A DNA stretch of 64,000 bases from Apoda limacodes (taxonomy: Eukaryota > Arthropoda > Insecta > Lepidoptera > Limacodidae): contig OX291544.1 in the NCBI GenBank assembly GCA_946406115.1, forward strand, positions 34,365,521 through 34,429,520. The letters are read 5' to 3'. The stretch's first letter is position 1, and each line of letters begins with the position of its first letter. Positions 56,365 through 64,000 of this stretch are shown in pieces. Position numbers and translations under genes: made by a program. The notes below the pieces were generated by a model. That model made no database searches. It was not told the DNA's origin and was given only the letters and a program-made list of their open reading frames with translations.

Positions 56365-56535
56365 AACAGAAAAGAGGCACAGATTTCACGGAACACATTT
56401 ATATCTATAGGAGCGCCATTTTTCGACGTGGCGACAGCGTTCAATAAATATTACAAAACGGTTTTTAAGCTGTTACATTTAAAAGCTGTTCCACTATACC
56501 CTCAGATCGCTCTTAAATGGTTTTTATTTTATGCA
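56365..56535 (+). mobile_element. Short jockey RT fragment
   Basis: The frame at 56,359 reads APFFDVATAFNKYYKTVFKL and LHLKAVPLY, corresponding to the VFFDVAKAFDKVWHNGLIFK segment of the jockey RT at 42.3 kb, with the second Asp changed to Asn. It is probably the continuation of the preceding fragment after loss of about 200 bp. It runs into the 20-bp array. Confidence 0.6.
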
Positions 56536-56546
56536 CTTGCTAATAG

Positions 56547-56830
56547 TAGCTTCTTTAGTCCTAGTGTAACTTCTTTAGTCCTAGTGTAACTTCTTTAGTC
56601 CTAGTGTAACTTCTTTAGTCCCAGTGTAACTTCTTTAGTCCTAGTGTAACTTCTTTAGTCCCAGTGTAACTTCTTTAGTCCTAGTGTAACTTCTTTAGTC
56701 CCAGTGTAACTTCTTTAGTCCTAGTGTAACTTCTTTAGTCCTAGTGTAACTTCTTTAGTCCTAGTGTAACTTCTTTAGTCCGAGTGTAACTTCTTTAGTC
56801 CGAGTGTAACTTCTTTAGTCCGAGTGTAAC
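56547..56830 (+). repeat. 20-bp minisatellite, 14 units with ordered variants
   Basis: TAACTTCTTTAGTCCTAGTG repeats 14 times. One position varies (CCTAGTG, CCCAGTG, CCGAGTG). In order the base is T,T,T,C,T,C,T,C,T,T,T,G,G,G, so variants form an alternating block and a terminal G block. The first unit has TAGC in place of TAAC. Confidence 0.95.
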
Positions 56831-57060
56831 ACGAATTTTTTTTTCAAGGTAAAGGTTCTTTTATCATTTACCCTAAAATCTTCTTAAATTCTAACGGAAC
56901 AACATTAAAATTGGACGAATCAGTCTTCTTTATTATTAATCATTCAATATTGATTACAATATTAATTTCAATAATTGCAATAGTAGTAAGCAGTTACTAA
57001 TATTGCAACTTGCAATGGAAAACAAATTAAAACAAAAAAATTTTTATAACAAATTTAAGG
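56831..57060. other. AT-rich spacer
   Basis: No coding content. TTGCAATGGAAAACAAATTA at about 57,009 recurs after the next LINE at about 57,985 (TTGCAATGGAAAACAAAATT), so related sequence flanks that element on both sides. Confidence 0.5.
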
Positions 57061-57064
57061 AACC

Positions 57065-57970
57065 AGCCTTTCTTTTAATCAGCATTCATTTCTTACACTT
57101 ACTTAAATTCTCAGGACTCTTTATTAATTCTAAATTGTCTTGGAAGGCACATATTGAATATGTGTGTACAAAATTAAATCAATTCTTCGCACGCACTATA
57201 TATGTTAAATAAGTCAGTAAGCCAAAAAATCAGTCTTAACAGCGTATAATGCCTATGTGACGTCGACACTACGATATGAACTGATTTTCTGGGAAAACTC
57301 AACAAATAAATTGAAGGTTTTTTGAGCACAAAAGAAATGTATTTGAGCTGTCTGTGGTTTAAATTAATTATAAGTAATTATATTATAAGTTACCTAAATG
57401 TATTACGAGCTTGGCCAATTACATGTGTTTTTCGTTAAAAAGCTTATTACAATGTCAACGAATTTTTTAAGGGAAAAATATTAAATTACTAGACATATTT
57501 ATTTTAATAATATTTGCAACTTATAGGTCACAGAATTGATAAAGATACTGCAACTGCTTTGGTTGGTATTAAAATTATATATGTACTATCAGCCAGAAAC
57601 TTGCGTATCCACTTTTAGAAATTTTTCGTTTGCAAGCAATGCGTTGAAGTTGCTTTTATTTTATTTTATTAATATTAATCATATATATAAAATTAATAAA
57701 TTGGTTGACCAAAACAATAAAAAAACGTAACACAGCTGAAAAGGACATCAGTCATTGCAAGCCGGAGTCGTCATTAAGATTTCTGGTTGATAGTACATAA
57801 ATCTGTGAATTTAAATTAATTTAGTTTTTATTACAATTTTATGCTTGTTTATTATAAATAACATTTGGATGCCTTGAAAAGGTAGGGTATAAGTAAGGAA
57901 TTACGATACATTAAGACCAATTTGTACCTATACTGTAGCAAATAAATGAATTTTAATCTGAATTTGAATG
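57065..57970 (+). mobile_element. 5'-truncated LINE with TTTGAATTTGAA-like tail
   Basis: The frame to 57,212 encodes SGLFINSKLSWKAHIEYVCT and KLNQFFART, the RT thumb (LG-x-x-I/D-SKL-W). With frameshifts it continues YVTSTLRYE and LIFWENSTNKL at 57,250-57,320, and CI-AVCGL near 57,340. The 3' UTR ends CAAATAAATGAATTTTAATC then TGAATTTGAATG at 57,970. Directly related 45-bp sequences lie on either side, longer than a normal target-site duplication. Confidence 0.78.
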
Positions 57971-58479
57971 ACTTACTACTATTACAATTTGCAATGGAAA
58001 ACAAAATTAAAACAAATCGTTTATTTACCATAAAATTTTCTTAAACTTTATTTGTTTTATTATTTATGTAATAATTAAATATTAATTTTAATATAATGAT
58101 CAAATTTAAAAAGCCTAACAAAAGCCGGACGGGCCGGACACCGTCTAAATTGGCCTAACACGCAACCAAAAAGCCTAGTAGTAGTAGTAGCAGTCACAAT
58201 GTTAAAATTGAGTTTGTTTATCAGTCTGTCGAGATCCTTGCCTTTGTTCTACTCAGGATAGGTGGGTCTTATCAGAATCAGACGCGATGATAATTCTTAC
58301 TCACCAAGCGGACTCCGCCCTGCTATACACATCAAGTCGCATAACGCATCTGCCCCTGAGTTATTTCTCCCCTTCTCTCTCTTTCTCATCATCTCTGTCG
58401 GTCTTTCTATCTCTAGGTAGTGTCATGAAATAAGTTTTTGAAGATATATATGAACATTTTATTTTATATGAATATAGAA

Positions 58480-58675
58480 ACTATTTTTATACTTCAAAAA
58501 AGAGCAAAAAGATCAATGTATAACTTATCACGTCGAGATTCTCTTCGTAGCCTCTTTAAAAAAATTAATATACTTACTGTAGCTTCTCAGTATATTTACG
58601 CGTGCTTACTGTATGTACAGTCAGTTGCAAAACTGCATATAGAATTTCAAAACAAAATAGAATGGCAAGGCGTGA
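58480..58675 (+). mobile_element. LINE ORF2 thumb fragment
   Basis: The frame 58,438-58,680 contains LQKRAKRSMYNLSRRDSLRS, LFKKINILTVASQYIYACLL and YVQSVAKL. This corresponds to the post-RT region of jockey-like ORF2 (QK-A-R-x-x-x...DS-R-x-F-K-x-x-x-ILT-x-x-x-x-Y-IY). Short and isolated. Confidence 0.75.
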
Positions 58676-58765
58676 CTTAAAAAAATAAAGTAATATGTCT
58701 TGTAGAACCTGAGTAATATTAGTTTCATTTAATATTGTACATAATAATTTCACCAAGAAAATTAT

Positions 58766-58860
58766 CGTATCCGTAGCCTAGTGGATAGAAGTATCGAGCT
58801 TAATACGTGTACTCAGGGCAATACAGGTTGTGGATTCGAATCTCACCTTATGCCTTTCTT
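58766..58860 (+). ncRNA. tRNA-like polymerase III promoter unit (SINE head or tRNA pseudogene)
   Basis: TAGCCTAGTGG at 58,778-58,788 is an exact box A (TRGCNNAGYGG), and GGATTCGAATCTC at 58,831-58,843 is a near-perfect box B, about 45 bp downstream. A T-rich stretch with TTTTT follows at 58,860. The implied cloverleaf is imperfect, and there is no matching acceptor stem, so a SINE head is more likely than a functional tRNA gene. Confidence 0.6.
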
Positions 58861-59154
58861 TTTGTTATTGTTATATTTTACGAATTATGAATATTTTGTT
58901 CAGTTAATCAGCTTAGACCAATTTTCTAATAGCTAGTAAGTTAGATGCGGACACTACGTGGGTAGACATTTTAATTTTGTCGTTACCGATTTGTTTCTGG
59001 GGGTGCTTGTGCTGACAAGGTTGTTTGGTGTTTTTATTTAGCTATTAAGTTAGATTCGGTCACTACATAGGTAGCCATTTTATTTTTGTCGTTGTTTATG
59101 TTAATGCTTGTGTTGTGTTTGGTGTTTTTCATAATTTTTTGTGCTCAAAATAAT

Positions 59155-59825
59155 ATGCAGGCCAATATTAGTATTCAAGAGAGGATGCGTATTATAAAAC
59201 TATATAATATGGGTTACAATATATCTCAAATTTGAAATGAGTCTGGTTTTACCGTAAGTATTTTATTTGATGTTAATGTTATATCATAATTCTTATATCA
59301 AAATATTATAATCTAAAAAAAAAATTAAAATGTAATTCAGTAGTTTTAAAAATGTTTATTTTGATCTGGCTATTTGGTTTTTAGTAGATTACCGTAAAGC
59401 GTTGGATCTCACGCAATCAAGAGGAGGGGAATTTATCAGCTCGACCTCGAAGTGGACGTCCGCGGCACATTGATGCGACTCAAAGAAGATTTATGGTGGA
59501 ACAATGGTTTCATACACACACTGTTCGTCGAACTCTGCATATTGAAGGATTGCAAAATAGAAAGCCAGCAAAAAAACCCTTCTTAACTAATATCCATAAA
59601 CAAAATAGATTGTTGTTTGCAAGGGAGTATTTAGATTTCGACTGGGAGCACACCTCATTCACCGATGAGAAGTCGCTTGTATCATCTAAAAACGGGAGGC
59701 TTTATTTGTGGCGCAGAAATGGAAACCGTTATGCAGAACAAAATGTTGTCGAGCGCATAAAGTGCAGGATTGGATTACTCAACACCCGGACATTAATGTT
59801 ATTCCTTGGCTTGCTTCTGTGAAAA
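59155..59825 (+). pseudogene. Tc1-like transposase remnant with an apparent intron
   Basis: From ATG 59,155 the frame reads ISIQERMRIIKLYNMGYNIS (helix-turn-helix), one in-frame TGA, then ESGFT. A GTAAGT donor at 59,254 and a TTTTTAGTAG acceptor ending at 59,387 bound 134 nt of AT-rich sequence; joining 59,253 to 59,388 keeps the frame and gives TVKRWISRNQEEGNLSARPR and SGRPR, the end of the Tc1 DNA-binding domain (GRPR box). It continues through RRTLHIEGLQNRKPAKKPFL and SFTDEKSL, the first catalytic Asp of DDE, and LYLWRRNGNRY. It ends abnormally at ERIKCR; after a shift QDWITQHPDINVIPWLAS follows. Second Asp and Glu are missing. Confidence 0.8.
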
Positions 59826-59943
59826 TTTCAACTGTCTAACTATCACGGTTCATGAGATACAGCCTGGTGACAGATGGACGGACGGACGGACAGCGGAGTC
59901 TTAGTAATAGGGTTCCACTAATTACTCACGGAACTCTAAAAAT
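59826..59943 (+). repeat. 3' part of the GGCCAAGTGCGAG/GGAACCCTAAAAA repeat
   Basis: TATCACGGTTCATGAGATAC, ACGGACGGACGGACAGCGGA and GTCTTAGTAATAGGGTTCC are the distal part of the family whose full-length copies are at 13.7 and 15.9 kb. It replaces the 3' end of the Tc1 transposase. Confidence 0.7.
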
Positions 59944-60405
59944 AAAGTACTACTTTTCTTACAGATATTTTTTTACATTTCAATATATTTAAGGCATAAC
60001 ATTTTTTTTTACTATGTTGTTTTTCAAAATTTAGCAGCGTTACCGAATGAATGGTGACTTGTATTTTTTTTATTCTTATGGTTAAGTTTCAATTTTCTTT
60101 TCATTACGAAAACGAATACTTAAGCTATAACCATAGGAAATATATATAATTATAGATATATATAAAAAAGAGACATTTATACGGAACCCTAAAAATAAAG
60201 TACTACTTTTCTTACAGATATTATTTTACATTTCAATATATTTAAGGCATAATTTTTTTTTTTTACTTTGTTGTTTTTCAAAATATAGTAGCGTTACCGA
60301 ATGAATGGTGACTTGTATTTTTTTTATTCTTATGGTTAAGTTTCGATTTGCTTTTCATTACGAAAACGAATACTTATAAATAGAAAAAGAGACATTTATC
60401 AAAAA
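59931..60405 (+). repeat. Tandem duplication of a 225-250-bp unit
   Basis: Two copies of CTAAAAATAAAGTACTACTT ... CGAAAACGAATACTTA: one at about 59,935-60,180 and one at 60,185-60,405. Copy 1 carries an extra AT-rich piece (60,122-60,160) that copy 2 lacks. Both include GCAGCGTTACCGAATGAATG-like sequence (GTAGCG in copy 2). Confidence 0.9.
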
Positions 60406-60905
60406 CATTATCTATAAAATTTTAATAAAAACCATTTTTATTAGATTGCATGTGTTTCAATTCTTGCAAACAAAACAAAAAGTTCTCATACCAATTGGTA
60501 CTTTTCAGAGAGAACTAGACGACAAAACATAAAAAAAAGTAATTTCTAACAAAAATACTCAAAACGTAAGTAGCGTGATTTTAACTATAGGCTTGCCAAT
60601 CAATGTCGCATCGCCTATTAATCACACCACCGGGCAGACAACACTTAATGCGAAATAAACAATACCTATGTAGAACGACAATGCAGTTTATACCTAATTA
60701 ATTTGTTAGGTTAAGGAACCAAAAGAAATTAGGACGGTTTAAAGAAACTGGTTCCAGTATTTAGTATTAAGAAAACTAAACCTAATTTCGTTAATTTAAG
60801 GTTAATATTATTGACAGTTCTGATAATGTTCATACGTGAGTGCGAGATTCACAGAATGGCTCCACGCAATTTTAACCTTTACACTATGCATGGACTTTAG
60901 CAAAT
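60406..60905. other. Unassigned AT-rich spacer
   Basis: No coding motif recognised before the next LINE fragment. Confidence 0.4.
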
Positions 60906-60909
60906 GACT

Positions 60910-61835
60910 GTACGTAGAAACCTAAGTTTATTTGTTAAAAATAGTGACATACACAATGTTTATACTAGAAATAAAAATAAACTTGCGATTTAAACGTGTA
61001 GCCTGCAGAAAGTGCGTGGCTCTTTCATAATTCAGAGCATTTGCTTTTTTAATACAATTCCTGAGAATATTGTTAACCTACCTGTACATACTACCTGTAC
61101 ATACTACCTGTACATACTACCTGTACATACTACCTGTACATACTACCTGTACATACTACCTGTACATACTACCTGTACATACTACCTGTACATACTACCT
61201 GTACATACTACCTGTACATACTACCTGTACATACTACCTGTACATACTACCTGTACATACTACCTGTACATACTACCTGTACATACTACCTGTACATACT
61301 ACCTGTACATACTACCTGTACATACTACCTGTACATACTACCTGTACATACTACCTGTACATACTACCTGTACATACTACCTGTACATACTACCTGAACA
61401 TACTACCTGTACATACTACCTGTACATACTACCTGTACATACTACCTGTACATACTACCTGTACATACTACCTGTACATACTACCTGTACATACTACCTG
61501 TACATACTACCTGTACATACTACCTGTACATACTACCTGTACATACTACCTGTACATACTACCTGTACATACTACCTGTACATACTACCTGTACATACTA
61601 CCTGTACATACTACCTGTACATACTACCTGTACATACTACCTGAACATACTACCTGTACATACTACCTGTACATACTACCTCTACATACTACCTGTACAT
61701 ACTACCTGTACATACTACCTGTACATACTACCTGTACATACTTTTGAAACTCACATTAAAAAGGTTCTTATTAACAAGGGACACTATACTGTGGAAGAAT
61801 TCAATAAAGATAATAAATTCAAATTTCAATAGTTT
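60910..61835 (+). mobile_element. LINE ORF2 C-terminus split by an expanded 13-bp array
   Basis: Before the array the plus strand encodes RNLSLFVKNSDIHNVYTRNK, NKLAI and, from 61,012, SFIIQSICFFNTIPENIVNL. After it, the frame resumes FETHIKKVLINKGHYTVEEF and NKDNKF. These are the two halves of a jockey-like ORF2 C-terminus, which elsewhere in this window join without a gap (NTIPE...LP then FK-HIK-x-L). The array therefore grew inside the coding sequence at the P-x-x-x-F junction. 13 bp times three gives a 13-residue repeat with no stop in two frames, so frames of 210 and 225 codons appear; they are not genes. Confidence 0.82.
61078..61741 (+). repeat. 13-bp minisatellite, about 51 units
   Basis: CTGTACATACTAC repeats about 51 times almost without change. 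I see only three variant units: CTGAACATACTAC near 61,393 and 61,641, and CTCTACATACTAC near 61,679. The unit contains the palindrome TGTACA. Confidence 0.97.
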
Positions 61836-63455
61836 GTTTCTCAAAAAAAAGATACAATATCACTTTTTTGACGTCAGTATAATATGCAAGGAATTTATAA
61901 ACTACTACCGTTTCGGAATCATAATGGCGTTCTGGGGAGAAGAAAGGGCGAAAGAAACTCTCCAGCTATCGCTATTTTCAATTATAATAGTATAACGATT
62001 GGTACATTTCCAAATATAGGTACTATGATAACAACATTTTAGTTAATCCCATGCGTTTTTATCTGTAAGATAGTCTTTAGTTGAATAGTATGCTTGTTTG
62101 ACAAGTTTCTGTTTAACAAAAATTTTAAACTTTTTTAAATTCAATTTACATACTTCTGTAGGGATTTGTTGTAAAAACGGACACATTGTCCTTTAAATAA
62201 TTTATCAATTTTTTCAAGTGTGTGGATCAGAGCCAGTTTGTGTCTATTTCTTGTATTTCAATTATGAACATGACAATTTTTTTTTAAAAAGATTAATATT
62301 CTTATGAACATACATTAAATTATCAAATATATATTGACCAGGTAAAGTTAGTTTATTGATTTTTAAATTTATCCCTTAAAGAGTGTCTGTTAAATAAATT
62401 GTATATTGCACGAATAGACCACTTCTGCAGTACAAATATTGTATGTATATCAGCTGCGTGTCACTAAAATAGGATACCATAGGACATCACGCTATGAAAG
62501 TAGCTAAAGTATACTAGCCGGGCTGTGGCTTCGTCTGTAAGTTGACGAATCTTTTTAACCGCAAAAGCTGCAGAACTAAGTCTATTCGCCAATCCAGCTA
62601 TGTGTGGGCTCCATTGAAGTTTTGCATCTAAAATAATGCCTAAGAATACAGCGCTATCTACAACATCTAATTGCTCCCCATTTATAAGTACACTGGTTCT
62701 TACTTGACTAACATTTGGCGTTAAGAATTTAATACATTTAGTTTTCTTACTGTTTAAAAGCAATCATATTGAACCAGTGGACAACTTTAGTCAGACAGTT
62801 GTTTACATTATCTAGAACTGTTTCGCGTCTTTTAACTCTAAACAAAAGTGATGTGTCATCTGCGAGCAACACTATCTCGTGATTATTTTAACGACCTCCG
62901 GCAGATCATTAATTAATATAAGAAATAGGAATGGCCCCAGGATGGAGCCCTGTGGAATGCCCATTTTAATTTCAGATCCAGGGGCGTGCTTCCCATTTAT
63001 ATCAACTGTCTGAATCCTAATGTCCAGGTACGAGCTAATGAGTTTAAGTGCAGTACCTCTAATACCGTAGTGTTGCAATTTCCTAATTAGGGTTTCATGT
63101 TGGACACAATCAAATGCCTTGGATAGATCACAAAAAACACCCAAGGCATCCATTGAATCCTCCCAAGCATCAAACATGTGCTGAATAAGCTCAACGCCAG
63201 CGTCGGTTGTTAACCGATCTTTGTAAACCCAAACTGTTTGCAAGTCAGTTTGGAAGTAAAATGACTACTCATTTGATTTAAGATAAGTTTTTCAAAGGTA
63301 GTATAGAGGTAGGCCTAAAGTTATACAGGTCAGTAGTACTACCTGATTTAAATATAGGTATAATTTTACTGTATTTCATTAAATCAGGAAATACACCACA
63401 ATCAATAGATCTATTAAATATTATAGCTAGTTGGGGAGTAATCACAGAAATTATG

Positions 63456-63737
63456 ATGATAAAATATTATTACCTTGCAAATCCGCTAAAAACAATTCGG
63501 TAGCACTCACGTGCAGAAGTACACCATCCACATGTGTAGGAGTGCACCTCCCTCCCTCCCTCCTTATGTGGACGATGCAAACTTCACCACAACGCTACAC
63601 CAGCAATTGATAACAAAACTCGACACGTGTTTCGCCTCAACACGAGGCATCTTCAGGAGACGCAAGTTAGTCGTGCGTTATACCTTCACCTGGGTGAATA
63701 ATGAATTTCCGCAAAGTAACACCTGATTCTATCAATA
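63456..63737 (-). mobile_element. 282-bp insertion with 12-bp target-site duplication and hammerhead-like motif
   Basis: ACAGAAATTATG occurs at 63,444-63,455 and again at 63,738-63,749. Removing one copy and the DNA between restores continuous LINE reading (TIISVI then TPQLAIIF), proving an insertion. The insert has no convincing ORF. It includes a (CCCT)n-like tract (CACCTCCCTCCCTCCCTCC, about 63,547-63,565) and a self-complementary ribozyme-like core. The terminal phrase TTTCCGCAAAGTAACACC resembles sequences I associate with Penelope-like elements in Lepidoptera. Confidence 0.85.
63611..63665 (-). ncRNA. Hammerhead ribozyme-like core (type I)
   Basis: On the minus strand CTGAAGA (63,656-63,650) matches the CUGANGA box. 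An extra U, a 5-bp stem GCCTC/GAGGC with loop GTGTT (63,648-63,634), GAAA (63,633-63,630), C, loop ACGT, and GTC (63,624-63,622) follow. The C-ACGT-G minimal stem III before GUC is the arrangement of ribozymes in Penelope-like elements and retrozymes. Stem I begins CTC/GAG (63,659-63,657 with 63,621-63,619), and UAAC/GUUA could pair farther out. All core nucleotides are present. The extra U between the A9 position and stem II is the one departure. Confidence 0.68.
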
Positions 63738-64000
63738 ACAGAAATTATGGTTTTTGCTATGGTAACTGAATGGCCCCAGAGGTCAGCTGTATTTTTTATT
63801 TTTAGAGAATTTAATGCTTTGATAACATCATTATGATTTACATGTCTAAATTTAAATTCTTTTACATTTTCTTTTAACAAAGCCTCTGCTATTAATGAAG
63901 ATGAGTTTAGTGAGTTGGTAGTTGAGAATGGAATATCCAGGAAAAAATTGTTGAACAATGAGGCAATATCTGTTTCTGAGTTAAAAACAGTCCCATCAAC

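Larger units (their letters stand above)
62040..64000 (-). mobile_element. Minus-strand jockey-like LINE, extends beyond the window
   Basis: Right to left: ETDIASLFNNFFLDIPFS at the edge, HNDVIKALNSLKIKNTADLW and TIAKTIISVI (to 63,738), then a 282-bp foreign insertion, then PQLAIIFNRSIDC (63,435), KDRLTTDAGVELIQHMFDAW, LGVFCDLSKAFDCVQHETLI (catalytic Asp), MGIPQGSILGPFLFLILIND, a frameshift near 62,880-62,830 at the FADD-like region (LLADDTSLLF), MLLNSKKTKCIKFLTPN, AVFLGIILDAKLQWSPHIAG, VYFSYFHSVMSYGIL, and after a stop TRNRHKLALIHTLEKIDKLF and GQCVRFYNKSLQ near 62,250-62,160. RT motifs are recognisable throughout, making this one of the better preserved copies. It is related to the 17.9-kb copy. 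Confidence 0.92.

Noticed and set aside
61012..61747. Two overlapping open frames of 210 and 225 codons made of LPVHTTCTYYLYI-like repeats
   Set aside because: They are products of the 13-bp array, which has no stop in these frames. The real coding content is the LINE sequence on either side.
1..64000. CRISPR arrays, bacterial operons, rRNA genes or a complete autonomous transposon
   Set aside because: Tandem arrays here have no unique spacers, no rRNA-like or bacterial gene content was seen, and every mobile element examined has at least one inactivating lesion or is cut by the window edge.

Overview
This window looks like repeat-dominated nuclear DNA from an insect, most probably a moth or butterfly (Lepidoptera). 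It is AT-rich, has no bacterial-style gene packing, and is tiled with eukaryotic transposon debris: jockey-like LINEs with short A-rich or TTTGAA-type tails, BEL/Pao and Ty3/Gypsy LTR fragments, a Helitron helicase, a Penelope-like element, a Tc1-like transposase, tRNA-derived SINE heads, and dispersed repeats with the termini CTAGCTG(A/T)CCCG and GGCCAAGTGCGAG...GGTTCCGTA that I associate with lepidopteran genomes. The species cannot be named from the sequence.

Layout. 1-8.5 kb: an unassigned AT-rich stretch, a decayed jockey-like LINE, a Helitron helicase end, a SINE, a BEL/Pao gag-protease remnant (minus strand), a 5'-truncated jockey copy with an 8-bp target-site duplication, and a possible LTR-element leader. 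9-11 kb: LINE 3' ends, one with a long TTTCATTCA-type array. 11.5-19.8 kb: a large inverted duplication (arms of about 3.0 kb of shared sequence, central spacer about 1.07 kb) whose arms carry a Gypsy RT remnant and a minisatellite; the right arm gained a LINE of about 1.25 kb afterwards. 19.75-20.8 kb: a Penelope-like element with a GIY-YIG domain between inverted terminal copies. 21.0-21.9 kb: a GC-rich island with the only plausible host-gene exon in the window. 22.6-25.5 kb: a DNA transposon with terminal inverted repeats of roughly 550-600 bp, encoding the two ends of a zinc-binding/CXC protein with the middle missing. 25.5-31.5 kb: mostly unassigned AT-rich DNA. 32.3-35 kb: LINE remnants, one with RNase H. 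37.3-43.7 kb: the best-preserved jockey ORF2, preceded by a head-to-head inverted repeat with 1.01-kb arms. 44.3-51.3 kb: nested LINEs and a MITE. 53.8-64 kb: more LINEs, three strong tandem arrays, a Tc1-like transposase with an apparent intron, and at the right edge a LINE split by a 282-bp insertion that carries a hammerhead-ribozyme-like motif.

Almost every coding segment is mobile-element-derived and broken by stops, frameshifts or truncation, so no operon or pathway can be described. What the window does show is order of events: LINE into BEL/Pao region, LINE into a finished inverted-duplication arm, MITE and LINE fragment into an older LINE, and ribozyme-bearing insertion into a LINE. 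All boundaries were read by eye and most are good to within tens of bases.
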